From contig NZ_RQIH01000021.1 of assembly GCF_003939025.1 (NCBI RefSeq), positions 1 through 64,000 on the forward strand: DNA of 64,000 nucleotides, read 5' to 3'. The first letter of the stretch is position 1. Each line of letters opens with the position of its first letter. Made by a program: the position numbers and the translations under genes. This stretch comes from Rhizobium sophoriradicis (GTDB taxonomy: Bacteria; Pseudomonadota; Alphaproteobacteria; Rhizobiales; Rhizobiaceae). The notes under the pieces were generated by a model that did not search any database, was not told where the DNA came from, and worked only from the letters and a program-made list of their open reading frames with translations. Of this stretch, positions 16,983 through 26,000 are shown piece after piece.

Positions 16983-18116
16983 ATGACGGATGGTCCCGCA
17001 TTGCGCGCCGTCAGTGCCACCAGCCTGCTGCGCGAGGAATGGTTCCTCGGCGTCAGCGTCGCGACGAGCTTGGTATTTCTGGCTTTCCAGGAGCAGCTTT
17101 TCGGGCGGCTTTCCCACCCGCTTTGGTTCACCGTTGTTTTCGTGTGGCTGTTTGCCGTCGTGCTCGGCTCCGCCCTGTCGGTCGTGCGGCACGCGGATCA
17201 TTTGGCGGAGCGGCTGAAGGAGCCTTACGGCACGCTCATTCTGACGCTTGCCATCACCTCGATCGAGGTGATGGCGATTTCAGCCGTCATGCTGCACGGC
17301 GAAAACAATCCGACGCTTGCCCGCGACACGCTGTTTGCGGTCGTCATGATCATCCTGAACGGCATGGTCGGCCTGTCGTTGCTGCTCGGCGCGTGGCGTC
17401 GGCCGGAACAGCAGCACAATCTGCAGGGCGCCAACGCCTATCTCGGGGTGATCGTACCGCTGGCCACCTTGAGCCTGGTCATGCCGACATTTCTGGCAGG
17501 CCCGGACGGCCAGGATTCATCGGCGCCGAGACAACTGATACTGGGCATAATATCGGTCGGCCTTTATGGCACGTTTCTGATTCTGCAGGCCGGCCGCCAT
17601 CGAGACTATTTCACCGACGACAGCAACCGCGACGAGCCCCCCGGCGAACGTCACCCTCACCATGGACCGGTCTGGCCTCATGCCATTCTGCTTTTCGCCT
17701 ATATGGGTCCCGTCGTCTTCCTGGTCGAACAGCTTGCCCGGCCGATCGACTACATTATCGAAACCCTGCATGCTCCGACCGCATTTGGCGGTGTCGTGAT
17801 GGCAGTCCTCGTCGCGACGCCCGAGGCAATCAGCGCCGTGCGCGCATCCATCGCCAACAATCTTCAGCGCTCCGTCAACATCTTCCTTGGTTCGGTATTG
17901 TCGACGATCGGACTGACGGTGCCGGCGATGCTCGTTGTCAGTCAGCTCTACGGGCACACAGTGACGCTCGGCCTGGAGCGCGGCGATCTGGTGATGCTCC
18001 TGCTCACGCTTGCCGTCAGCATCATTACCTTTGCCAGCGGCCGCACGCATCTCATGCAAGGTGCGGTGCATCTGGTGCTTTTCCTCGCTTACGTGCTGCT
18101 CATTTTCCGGCAATGA
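16983..18116 (+). CDS. ChaA/CAX-type cation:proton antiporter
   Basis: A 377-aa integral membrane protein with about ten to eleven hydrophobic segments, belonging to the Ca2+:cation antiporter superfamily (ChaA-like). The paired alpha-repeat segments are EPYGTLILTLAITSIEVMAI in the N-half and ATPEAISAVRASIANNLQRS in the C-half, with the acidic residues expected to bind cation. A His-rich cytoplasmic loop (ERHPHHGPVWPH) separates them. It probably extrudes Ca2+ or Na+/K+ in exchange for protons. The GTG three codons upstream is an alternative start. Confidence 0.85.
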   Translation: MTDGPALRAVSATSLLREEWFLGVSVATSLVFLAFQEQLFGRLSHPLWFTVVFVWLFAVVLGSALSVVRHADHLAERLKEPYGTLILTLAITSIEVMAISAVMLHGENNPTLARDTLFAVVMIILNGMVGLSLLLGAWRRPEQQHNLQGANAYLGVIVPLATLSLVMPTFLAGPDGQDSSAPRQLILGIISVGLYGTFLILQAGRHRDYFTDDSNRDEPPGERHPHHGPVWPHAILLFAYMGPVVFLVEQLARPIDYIIETLHAPTAFGGVVMAVLVATPEAISAVRASIANNLQRSVNIFLGSVLSTIGLTVPAMLVVSQLYGHTVTLGLERGDLVMLLLTLAVSIITFASGRTHLMQGAVHLVLFLAYVLLIFRQ

Positions 18117-18272
18117 CGCCCCCCGGCGATATCTTGCCGACCGAAATCCACTCGAAAAACGGCGCTAAAAAACCGGGAAAGTAAAAGTTCCGCGCCCGGC
18201 CAGTCTTCCGTTATGATCACGGGAGCTATTGCACGGCGTGCAAACAATCGCAGTGGCTGAAGCACTCAAAGT

Positions 18273-18320
18273 CCTACAGCGTCCTTTGTCCGTCTGAAAA
18301 GACGCGCGCGGCGCTGTAGG
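18273..18320. repeat. Short rhizobial palindrome
   Basis: CCTACAGCG (18273) and CGCTGTAGG (ends 18320) flank an inner GTCTGAAAAGAC dyad. This recurrent rhizobial element lies just ahead of the DUF4239 gene. Confidence 0.65.
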
Positions 18321-18337
18321 CGATACGGAGACCGGAC

Positions 18338-19102
18338 TTGGGCTCACTGTTACTTGGCGGGCTTGTATTTGTGTTTCTGTCGACCGCAACGGCGATCGGA
18401 TTGATCGTGCGCGACCGCTTGCCGGATCATCATCTCAATGCCGAATCCAAGGACGTCATCAGGCTGGCAACCGCGGTGGTGGGGACGCTGTCGGCCTTAG
18501 CGCTCGGCCTTCTGATCGCCTCGGCCAAGTCCACCTACGACAACGCCGAAGTGGAGATGAGAACGGCGGCCGCACGGGTGCTCTTGCTTGACCGCGTCAT
18601 GGCCCAATACGGGCCGGAAACCGACAAGGCGCGGCAGTTGCTGCGTGAATTGATCGAGAAACGGCTAAGCCGCGGCTGGTCGGCCGAAACCACCGACGAG
18701 GCATCCGGCAAGGCGCTGGGGGAATACCAGGATATCGAGGCGGTTCAGGGCGACCTTCGGGCGCTCTCGCCGAGGGATGCCGTGCAGCTTTCTCTCCAGG
18801 CCCGTGCTCTCGAGGTGAGCGGCATGCTGGCCGAGACCCACTGGCTGCTGGTCGAATCCGGCAAAGAGGGTTTGCCCTGGGCCTTTCTCGCCGTTCTCGT
18901 GTGTTGGCTCGGCCTGCTTTTTGCGACCTTCGGGCTGCAGGCGCCGGCCAATCCGACGCTGCTGTCAATTCTGCTGGTCTGCGCCCTCTCCGTCGCCGGC
19001 GCGATCTTCCTGATTACGGATATGGCCAACCCCTATGTTGGCCTTATCCATGTTTCCGATGCACCTTTGCAATCGGCCATCGAACGGCTCGGGAAACCCT
19101 AA
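18338..19102 (+). CDS. DUF4239 membrane protein
   Basis: A 254-aa protein of the DUF4239 (bestrophin-like) family. One hydrophobic segment is at the N-terminus (residues 2-20), another near 45-60, and two at the C-terminus (about 175-225), with a soluble helical region between them. The start is a TTG at 18338 with ACGGAG 9 bases upstream; no ATG fits. Function is unknown. It is the last gene before the accessory island. Confidence 0.82.
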   Translation: MGSLLLGGLVFVFLSTATAIGLIVRDRLPDHHLNAESKDVIRLATAVVGTLSALALGLLIASAKSTYDNAEVEMRTAAARVLLLDRVMAQYGPETDKARQLLRELIEKRLSRGWSAETTDEASGKALGEYQDIEAVQGDLRALSPRDAVQLSLQARALEVSGMLAETHWLLVESGKEGLPWAFLAVLVCWLGLLFATFGLQAPANPTLLSILLVCALSVAGAIFLITDMANPYVGLIHVSDAPLQSAIERLGKP

Positions 19103-19213
19103 GCATGTCGCGCAAAGGTCAGCGCGCAACAGGAATACGACCTGCAGCGCCGCTCGGAATCGATCAGAACGCCCAGGAGTCCGTCGCCGTCCTGTTCTGT
19201 CGCCCGCAAACGC

Positions 19214-19244
19214 AAAAAAGCCCGCACGAGGCGGGCTTTTGTTT
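19214..19244. terminator. Rho-independent terminator
   Basis: AAAAAAGCCCGC - ACGA - GCGGGCTTTTGTTT forms a stable hairpin with A-run and T-run on both sides, so it can work in both directions. It closes the DUF4239 transcript and sits immediately left of the island boundary repeat. Confidence 0.9.
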
Positions 19245-19246
19245 AT

Positions 19247-19291
19247 TTGGTTGCGGGGGCTCGCAACCAACGATTCCTGCCATTGGTAGAA
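19247..19291 (+). repeat. Left boundary direct repeat of the island (putative attL)
   Basis: A 45-base sequence starting TTGGTTGCGGGGGCTCGCAA, which includes the dyad GGTTGCG/CGCAACC. It recurs in the same orientation at 48631-48675 with three mismatches. The two copies enclose 29.4 kb of accessory DNA that includes a serine recombinase, so they are good candidates for attachment sites. The same palindrome may also exist elsewhere in rhizobial genomes as a dispersed repeat, which would weaken the att reading. Confidence 0.6.
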
Positions 19292-19636
19292 TGCCTCATT
19301 CATCGCTAGCAGTATAAACTGGCCAGCTGCGGCTTGATGCTTCGTCCAGGTCTGATGGTGCCCTCGCGAGTCGGCCGGTCAACTTTCGAAACGGGCCGGA
19401 TTGCCTGCATTCGCTGGTGTGGGATGCGGGTGCAGACCCGTTCATGGCACACGTTATAACTCCATATCTTCCGCCAACCGCGGATGCTGCATCAAGAAAG
19501 GCTCTCCGCACCGCAACTGCGCGCCCACTTTATCGTGAGGCATTCGAGACTGATAGAAGAGCGCCATGTGACGGCCGAAAGAAGTTTAAATGCTAAATTC
19601 CAAGGGACAAAGTGCAATTCGCGCTGGGAGCTGGCC
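19292..19636. other. Island left-end region without a supported gene
   Basis: About 345 bases between the boundary repeat and the first island gene. The frame of the next gene is open back to 19484, but that part has no ribosome site and unusual composition. I see no RNA gene or recombinase remnant. Confidence 0.45.
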
Positions 19637-20857
19637 ATGGAATTTGATAGCCGCTGGAAATACTCAGGTCTGGCGCCGTCGACCGAGAGATACTTCGCCG
19701 GGTTGAATACCCCTGGCAGGTCAAACGACCCTGCCGAAAACGTCACATTCGACAGCTTGTCTGCTCAATATCTTAGGTTTGATACGAGAGACGACCAAGC
19801 ATTGCTGCAGGCTATTGAAGACGACACTTCGCCACTGGAACGCGAACGGGCTATGTGGGAGTACGCAGACAGACACGGCCAAGAATCTATCGCATATCTT
19901 CTTAATAGAATGCGAGCCGAAATCGATAATGACATACGTCAAGGCCTTCTTTGGTTAATCCAGAAAACATTATCGATGGATGATATCCACGAGATCGGGG
20001 CGTATTGCAAAGATAAAGACGCCGAGGTTGCTGACTGGGCTTGTCTTTTGTTTCGCGAAATGACTGGCAAAGACCTCCGCCCCGCCGAAAGAAGGATTGC
20101 CGTAAGCGATGACAATCCCTTCGATCAAACGCTTCCCCTCAGAATTGCCGGTTATGCGATCGCCACCGTGCCATCGGTCGGATTAGTTCGGGTGGTACTG
20201 TCACCCCTCTGGTTCGAGCAAATCATGGGGCGCGTGATGGCTTGCACACGACAGGAAACATTTGGGTCGAATCTTATTATAGAAAAGCGTATCAGATCAT
20301 ATCACCCGGATGGCACAGACCATTTTGAGATTTACAAGTTCAACGGGCTTTCCTCATCGCCATTTCCGGGCGTAACCGAGCACATCTATGAATGTCAAAG
20401 CCGTCACCCATTCTACCTTTCGGGGACGGTCGAAGACAAAAGCCTAGGCATCGTCGATGATGTGAACGTTGTGCTCGCGAGGAAGGCAAATCCGGTTATT
20501 GTACGACCAAAGCAACACCTTCTAGTTGGGAGTGCGAATAGGGGCAGTGATGGACGATGGAAGGAGCTGGTAGAATCTGTCCGCGGAAAGTATTATGGTT
20601 TCGCGTTTGCAAACATTGACAGGCTTTTTAGCAGCGGATTTCAAATACACCCTGGGACTATCCAGCTTACTTCGCCAACTCATCCAGAAATAGGGAGCAT
20701 GACAAACCTATTCTTGTATGGAACATTTAAAGGGAAACTGTCTGATCTCGATGGCGACGGGGTGCTCGACGCGAATACAGAGCGATGCCATTCCACTCTA
20801 AATGGCGATTTAGACTATTCCTTGTGCGGTTTGGCGAGCAGAGACCCGTTCGCGTGA
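19637..20857 (+). CDS. Uncharacterised protein with HEAT-like helices
   Basis: I do not recognise this 406-aa protein. Residues about 50-145 look like helical HEAT-type repeats (REMTGK, ERERAMWEYADRHGQ). The C-terminal two thirds are beta-rich and end near a DLDGDGVLDANT calcium-loop-like motif. No signal peptide or membrane segment is visible. The ATG at 19637 has a GGGAG ribosome site. It heads a rightward set of four genes (next: beta-propeller, DyP-like peroxidase, SRPBCC) with very short gaps, so these probably act together. Codon use is more A/T-rich than the left flank. Confidence 0.75.
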   Translation: MEFDSRWKYSGLAPSTERYFAGLNTPGRSNDPAENVTFDSLSAQYLRFDTRDDQALLQAIEDDTSPLERERAMWEYADRHGQESIAYLLNRMRAEIDNDIRQGLLWLIQKTLSMDDIHEIGAYCKDKDAEVADWACLLFREMTGKDLRPAERRIAVSDDNPFDQTLPLRIAGYAIATVPSVGLVRVVLSPLWFEQIMGRVMACTRQETFGSNLIIEKRIRSYHPDGTDHFEIYKFNGLSSSPFPGVTEHIYECQSRHPFYLSGTVEDKSLGIVDDVNVVLARKANPVIVRPKQHLLVGSANRGSDGRWKELVESVRGKYYGFAFANIDRLFSSGFQIHPGTIQLTSPTHPEIGSMTNLFLYGTFKGKLSDLDGDGVLDANTERCHSTLNGDLDYSLCGLASRDPFA

Positions 20858-20873
20858 GTTGGGAGCAAATTTC

Positions 20874-22052
20874 ATGGCCGAGAAAGATTGGCGAGCGGCA
20901 CTACGCGATATTTTGCGAGACGTTCTCAATGAGAGGTCAGACGCGACTGCACCGGTCACGGCCTCCGCGAACCCAACGATGGCCGGGTATCCGGAAACCT
21001 TGGTCGGTGATGCAGCACCGCGTGATTTACCTGCTAGGTTAATGGGTGTGGCCCAACCCGCCCGTCCCGCCCCAGCAGACGTCGCGATACTCCCAAATGC
21101 ACGGGCCAAACTTACCCCCGGCAAGATGGTTCTTGGTGTGCAAAAAGATAATAGCGTGCACATCTTTGATCCGAGTGATGGAACATTTGAGATATACTGC
21201 CGCCTTGAAGGTTCACCTATGTTGCTGTGGCGTGCTATTCCCGGACCTGATGGAAAGTTATTCATTGCAATGTCTGGCACACGGTGGCCAGGGCACCCCA
21301 CCGAGGTTGCCTTTGGTCAAGGCGGTGCGATATTTCTCGCAGATCATCGCGACGAAAATCTATTCCTAATTCCAGGAAGTGAGACCTTTCTTGACCCTGG
21401 CGAGATACTTTTCCAAAAAGACGCCCTTGTGGTCGTTGACTTCATGGGGTTTGGTGGATCAGGAAAAATATACAAACTGGATCCCAAAACGGGCACGCGG
21501 ACGTTGCTGTTTGAAGGGGAACCCTTGAAAGAGCCAGTTGCTTTGGCCGCACTGGGTGAGGACGAATATGTCATTGCGAATTCTTTCATGCGATATGCGC
21601 CCACAACCGGGCCCGGTGGTGCCAAACTAAAAGAAATGGGCGCTCTTCTCCATCTAAGACAGGGGAGAATAGACATCATACATGATGAAACTCGTACCCC
21701 ACGAGGGGTCATCGACAGCGTCGCCGTGGACGACCAGGACGGTACATATATCCTTTATTCAAGAAACGATTGGCCCCTTCAAGAGAGCGGCGGCATCTTC
21801 GTTCGCAAAAGTGACACCGGGGAAATAAAACCGCTTTTGGAGGCATCAGAACACGAAACGATCTTTGCGAGAGTCAGTGATGTAATGGCCGGAATCGGCG
21901 CGGTCGCGGATAGTTACAACAAGGTCCTCTACACTGTAGATGTAAAAGCCGGAACCATACTAGATAAATGGTCACTTGAGCCCGTTCTCGGCACCGGCAA
22001 AGGCATGGTGACGCCACTAGAAACTGTGGAGTCAATTAGGTGGTTGCGGTGA
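20874..22052 (+). CDS. Beta-propeller (SMP-30/NHL-like) protein
   Basis: A 392-aa protein. After a polar N-terminal tail, repeated short blades of the type GSVHIFDPSDG, GKLFIAMSG, GAIFLADHRDENLFLI, GSGKIYKLDPKTG and GTYILYSRND suggest a six-bladed propeller like SMP-30/NHL sugar-lactonase or streptogramin-lyase folds. No signal peptide is visible. Catalytic residues cannot be assigned. The start at 20874 follows a GGGAGC ribosome site. Its stop abuts the ATG of the DyP-like gene, indicating coupled translation. Confidence 0.7.
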   Translation: MAEKDWRAALRDILRDVLNERSDATAPVTASANPTMAGYPETLVGDAAPRDLPARLMGVAQPARPAPADVAILPNARAKLTPGKMVLGVQKDNSVHIFDPSDGTFEIYCRLEGSPMLLWRAIPGPDGKLFIAMSGTRWPGHPTEVAFGQGGAIFLADHRDENLFLIPGSETFLDPGEILFQKDALVVVDFMGFGGSGKIYKLDPKTGTRTLLFEGEPLKEPVALAALGEDEYVIANSFMRYAPTTGPGGAKLKEMGALLHLRQGRIDIIHDETRTPRGVIDSVAVDDQDGTYILYSRNDWPLQESGGIFVRKSDTGEIKPLLEASEHETIFARVSDVMAGIGAVADSYNKVLYTVDVKAGTILDKWSLEPVLGTGKGMVTPLETVESIRWLR

Positions 22053-23255
22053 ATGTATAAGGCTGGACTTGACGATACGCAGACCCACCTGTTGTCCGGG
22101 TTTGGCAAAGGGTTCCAGGCCCTGCTGGCCTTTCCAATGGATCATGACCAGATCCGCCTTGAGAAATGGGTCTTGAATAACACCTCCATGCTCCGTTTCG
22201 ACAAACTCGAGGACAAGCCCGGAATAAAGAAGGTAAAACTTAGCGTCCTATTCTCGCTGGATTGTATCACGCGTAGCCTTGAAATCGAGTCGCCAGCTCC
22301 ACATTTGGCTGAAAGGCAATTTCACGTTCTCAACGATACTTTAATTATATGGATTTCCTGCGAGGACAGCACCAAGGTCGAGAGTACAATAAATCAGCTT
22401 ATTCAGCTCTCTGAAGTTGGGCCCAAGTTGGTGCTTCGCGGCCGATCCGGCTATGGGGACGCAATGGATGTGAACCCATTAGGCTTCGTGGATGGACGTC
22501 GTCAGCCACGGCTCCCGGACATGATGAAACGCCCCGGAGCTGAGCGAGAGCAACCGCCCGGTGAAACGCAAAGCGCAAACATTGGCGATTTTGTCATTGG
22601 ACACGGCTTCAGGCCTCAATGGAATTACAACAATTTTGGCATCGATTGCCGGCGACACGTGATGCAGTTGCAAGGAGGGAGCTTCGTTGTTTTAGCGAGA
22701 TTTCCTATTTCTCCGCGTCGCTTCGAGGACAATATCAGCGCTGAAGTTTCTAGGCTGAAGTCCATCAATCCAGTCTCTGAAGAGTGGCTCGCTGAAAATC
22801 TAATGGGCGTATCGAAAGACGGAAGGGAGCTTGCTACCCACCGATACGCTGACGCGCGCGAGAACGGTTTAAGTGTAAGCCATGTTTCGAAAATGCGTTC
22901 GAGAAATGGTGGCTGGGAGCGCCCCATACTGAGGCGCGGATTTTGGTCGGAGGTCGTCGGCGATTGGCACGTTCTAAATTTCGTTTGCTTCCAGGTATCT
23001 GTTGTTGAGCAATTCCTCCACGTATACGAGAAGTGGTCCAATGATATCGACCATCCAGACATTGGCGCAGGCGTAGATCCTATTGTTGGCAAAGGAGCCT
23101 CTTTTTGGTCAATGCTACGCCACAAGATCGATGGCAGGCTGAGGCAAGAAACTCCTTTGCAGGCGAAGCACCAATTCGTTCAGACTGGGGAGCGGTACTG
23201 CTTCTACATGCCGCCAATCAGCCGGATCCAGTCATACTTGTCTAGGAGGGCTTGA
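22053..23255 (+). CDS. Divergent DyP-type heme peroxidase
   Basis: A 400-aa protein that I assign to the dye-decolorising peroxidase superfamily from the order of motifs: GFVDGRRQP with the distal aspartate D147 (GxxDG), GGSFVVLARF, WLAENLMG, the proximal heme ligand candidate H277 in SHVSKMRSRN, ILRRGFW, FVCFQVSVVEQF and GVDPIVG. Such enzymes use H2O2 to oxidise phenolic or other bulky substrates. No Tat signal is visible, so a cytoplasmic role is likely. The ATG directly follows the previous stop codon. Sequence drift from common DyPs is large, so heme binding is inferred. Confidence 0.72.
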   Translation: MYKAGLDDTQTHLLSGFGKGFQALLAFPMDHDQIRLEKWVLNNTSMLRFDKLEDKPGIKKVKLSVLFSLDCITRSLEIESPAPHLAERQFHVLNDTLIIWISCEDSTKVESTINQLIQLSEVGPKLVLRGRSGYGDAMDVNPLGFVDGRRQPRLPDMMKRPGAEREQPPGETQSANIGDFVIGHGFRPQWNYNNFGIDCRRHVMQLQGGSFVVLARFPISPRRFEDNISAEVSRLKSINPVSEEWLAENLMGVSKDGRELATHRYADARENGLSVSHVSKMRSRNGGWERPILRRGFWSEVVGDWHVLNFVCFQVSVVEQFLHVYEKWSNDIDHPDIGAGVDPIVGKGASFWSMLRHKIDGRLRQETPLQAKHQFVQTGERYCFYMPPISRIQSYLSRRA

Positions 23256-23256
23256 G

Positions 23257-23691
23257 GTGTACACTATCAGAAACCGCGTTCGAATTTTGAAGCCTGCCGA
23301 TAAGGTTTTCCATAGCCTTGCCACGGCAGAGGGGCTGAAGTGCTGGTTTGTAAGCAGCGCGTTATTAGAAGAGTTTCCAGGCGGACAGGTAAGGCTCGAA
23401 TGGGTTAATTTCGGTGAAAACGGAGCCACGGTGCGTGATAGTGGTACCATTTTAGAATATAGACGCGCAGAGCTCTTTTCATTTTCTTGGGAGCCTGGTC
23501 CGGCGCCGACTATTGTCACGATGACATTTTCCTCCCAAGGTGGCGAGACGGTCGTGGATCTGACTGATGGACCCTTCCCGGATACCACCGACGGTATAGA
23601 AGCATTTGGCTCCACTGCTGTGGGCTGGGGCGAGGCGTTGTTAGCACTAAAAATATACCTGGAGCACGACATCGCCATTCTCAAGACGTAA
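23257..23691 (+). CDS. SRPBCC/AHSA1-family protein
   Basis: A 144-aa START-like (SRPBCC) fold protein of the AHSA1 type: KPADKVFHSLATAEGLKCWF at the N-terminus, a GGQVRLEW strand, SGTILEYRRAELFSFSW, and the C-terminal helix GWGEALLALKIYLEHDI. These proteins bind hydrophobic ligands in a deep cavity. The start is a GTG directly after the DyP stop, preceded by a strong TAGGAGG site. CalC, the self-sacrificing resistance protein of the calicheamicin producer, has the same fold, so a self-protection role next to the enediyne-type cassette is possible but unproved. Confidence 0.82.
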   Translation: MYTIRNRVRILKPADKVFHSLATAEGLKCWFVSSALLEEFPGGQVRLEWVNFGENGATVRDSGTILEYRRAELFSFSWEPGPAPTIVTMTFSSQGGETVVDLTDGPFPDTTDGIEAFGSTAVGWGEALLALKIYLEHDIAILKT

Positions 23692-23799
23692 GGCGCCACG
23701 AGGATATTTTTTATCGGGTGGGGCATGAACCGAGGTTTCGTTTCAAACGCAAAGGCCCGCGCCGCTCTTTCACCGGAAGCGATCGGAACGTCAGCAGTT

Positions 23800-25107
23800 T
23801 CAAACGCCAATTCGCACCGTATGAGAACTGGGCACACTCGCCGCCACAAGTTGGGCCGATTGGGGCTTCCGGAGCGAGTAAATCTCTTCTCGGTTGTCGA
23901 TCATGTATTGAACGGCAAGAGCCTGAAAGTCAAGTTCACCGTCGAGTTTTGTCACGGTACCCTCAACAACCAACAGCGAATAGATAATGGTGAAAAATTC
24001 GCTTGTCATTGTAAGGCGATGCTTCTGGTAAATTTGATGTAGATCTCGAATGAAATTTACTATCCTGAAGGCTCGAGAGGGAAGCCTAGAATACTTGTTG
24101 AGCAATACAACACAATCATTTCGTATTGAGATAGTGGCACCTTGCGGATCAGGGGCTCCTGTTGAATAGCGGATGATAATGTCCGCAAGGATCTTCGCCC
24201 GTTTCAAACCGATGGCGAGGAAAAACTCTCTAAAGTCAAGTCGAACCGCATCATCGATCGAGCCACAAAAGCCCGCATCGACGATAACCAAACCCCCATC
24301 TTCACCTACATAGATATTGCCCGGGTGGAGGTCGCAGTGAACAAAGCCATCGATGAAGATCATTCGATAAACCAAGTGGAGCAGCGAAACTGCAAGGTGT
24401 CGTCGTGTGACCGCGTCGTGGGCTGTGATCTCGCACCCACGCGGCAAATACTCCATGTGAATTCGCTCGGATCCTCCACCCTCGATAACACTAGGAACTC
24501 TCACCCATTTGCCAAGATTTGCTTGAAGGTTTCTTAGATTCCGTCGCTCTGCTTCTAAATCAACCTGATTCAGGAAGAGTTCACCAAGGACACGCACGTT
24601 ATCCTCAATATTCAAGGAACGGCAAATGCGTAGGAGGTTAGCAAGGTTTGCTACCGTCTTGATGACCGCTAGGTCAGTCCTGAGGACCACATCAATGCCG
24701 GGCCGCCTCGCTTTGACTACGAAGTTGATGCCTTCTGGTGTCTTCACTAAAAAAGTCTCAGCAATCGCGCCGGCACCTAACGACGCTATCTCACCGCCCA
24801 GTTCCAAGCCCCGAGCATCAATGTGATGTAAGGCAGGCGCCAATCTAAGCTGTGAACAGCTTCGCGAGAGCAGTGCTATTGCATCTTCGCTCATTAGATC
24901 GTAGCGAGTGCTCAAAATTTGAGCAAGTTTTGGAAAGATTCCGCCGAGATGGTAGGATAGATGAGCAACCACCGTTGCGAAAGCTAAAGAACTGTCGAAG
25001 CGATCGCCGATCTTTTGTTTCTGCCAAGTGGCGCGAAAACCAAGCACCGCACCGCCGACGAGATAAGTGACTATCCGAAAAATGCGCGACAGCACCTGAG
25101 TAGCCAT
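23800..25107 (-). CDS. ABC1/AarF (UbiB-like) atypical kinase
   Basis: A 435-aa member of the ABC1/UbiB atypical kinase family. Visible motifs are the lysine in NFVVKARRPG, the catalytic segment H257-C-D259-LHPGN and the metal-binding IVDAGFCG. Hydrophobic residues near the N-terminus (TYLVGGAVLGF) suggest membrane association. Housekeeping UbiB acts in ubiquinone synthesis, but this copy is divergent and lies beside secondary-metabolism genes, so a specialised role is likely. Start at 25107 has a GGAG ribosome site; a TTG two codons earlier is possible. It follows the 254-aa gene by 6 bases. Confidence 0.85.
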   Translation of the reverse strand: MATQVLSRIFRIVTYLVGGAVLGFRATWQKQKIGDRFDSSLAFATVVAHLSYHLGGIFPKLAQILSTRYDLMSEDAIALLSRSCSQLRLAPALHHIDARGLELGGEIASLGAGAIAETFLVKTPEGINFVVKARRPGIDVVLRTDLAVIKTVANLANLLRICRSLNIEDNVRVLGELFLNQVDLEAERRNLRNLQANLGKWVRVPSVIEGGGSERIHMEYLPRGCEITAHDAVTRRHLAVSLLHLVYRMIFIDGFVHCDLHPGNIYVGEDGGLVIVDAGFCGSIDDAVRLDFREFFLAIGLKRAKILADIIIRYSTGAPDPQGATISIRNDCVVLLNKYSRLPSRAFRIVNFIRDLHQIYQKHRLTMTSEFFTIIYSLLVVEGTVTKLDGELDFQALAVQYMIDNREEIYSLRKPQSAQLVAASVPSSHTVRIGV

Positions 25108-25113
25108 GCACAA

Positions 25114-25878
25114 TCACTCCAACAGGAAGTTGGCTCCTGTCATTGCTCGTCCGAAGTTTGGCCGGCCGAAGGTGGCAATTTCTCCGCCGGCGTCGAACTC
25201 GGCTTGTGCCTTTGCGCATTTGGCAAGTTCTGTTGGTGCGAATTCCATTTTCCGTTCGGCGGTTATCTGGCCATCTCGGCTCGCCGTAATTATTACAACA
25301 TCCTCATAGTACATTTGTTTTGTCCGGAACCCACGAACCGCCGACGGCGTCGGAGGGGTAAATGACCACCGGCCACCTGAGTGCCCCACATTCATCGGGA
25401 AGCCAGGGACCTTGTCGCGTCCGGTGTCTATGAAGATGGATGTCCCTCCACCAAGGGGACGAAGCTCGAACATCGGCCAGAACTCTGCCCTGCTCTCGAA
25501 CCAACCTCCATTGTCGGTTTCGAAGTGGAACGTCATCTCGCCGGGCGATTCTCGCGTGGGTGATAGCGTGGCATATAGATCATAGTAGCCGGCTAAAGCG
25601 CTATCGCCTTCTAAGAGGATTGGAGCTGCACTTACGTTGGCAAAAGCCACGAGTCGGGTTTTCACGGTCTTCCCATGAGAGGCTACGTCGCCTCTTTCCA
25701 TGATTGTGTCGGCATTTCCAACAGGAGGATTGAGCGGAATGCCCACCATCGCGACCTTTTCTGAAAACACTTTCATGTTAGGGCCGAGCAGGTCTGGCGC
25801 CAATTCGATATACTGATCAGAGCGAATAGTCGTCAGATAATCTTGACCCCGCGGGACAACCCGTTTCTGTGCTGCCAT
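25114..25878 (-). CDS. Uncharacterised 254-aa protein of the PKS region
   Basis: I do not recognise this family. The 254-aa protein is soluble and beta-rich, with aromatic segments (MTFHFETDNGGWFESRAEFW, MYYEDVVIITA). It has no signal peptide or obvious catalytic motif. A GAAGGGGG site precedes the ATG at 25878. It is followed after 6 bases by the ABC1 kinase gene, so the two are very likely co-transcribed, possibly from a promoter in the gap at 25879-26000 or as the tail of the PKS operon. Confidence 0.7.
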   Translation of the reverse strand: MAAQKRVVPRGQDYLTTIRSDQYIELAPDLLGPNMKVFSEKVAMVGIPLNPPVGNADTIMERGDVASHGKTVKTRLVAFANVSAAPILLEGDSALAGYYDLYATLSPTRESPGEMTFHFETDNGGWFESRAEFWPMFELRPLGGGTSIFIDTGRDKVPGFPMNVGHSGGRWSFTPPTPSAVRGFRTKQMYYEDVVIITASRDGQITAERKMEFAPTELAKCAKAQAEFDAGGEIATFGRPNFGRAMTGANFLLE

Positions 25879-26000
25879 CGAATTTCCCCCTTCGTAGTTT
25901 AGATTCAACATCGTCGAAATGCTTGGAACAGCTTACTTTTCTATTGGAACTGACGCTTCTCGAAAATTTGTTGGGGGAACTCCGCGTATTCAAAGTGCGC

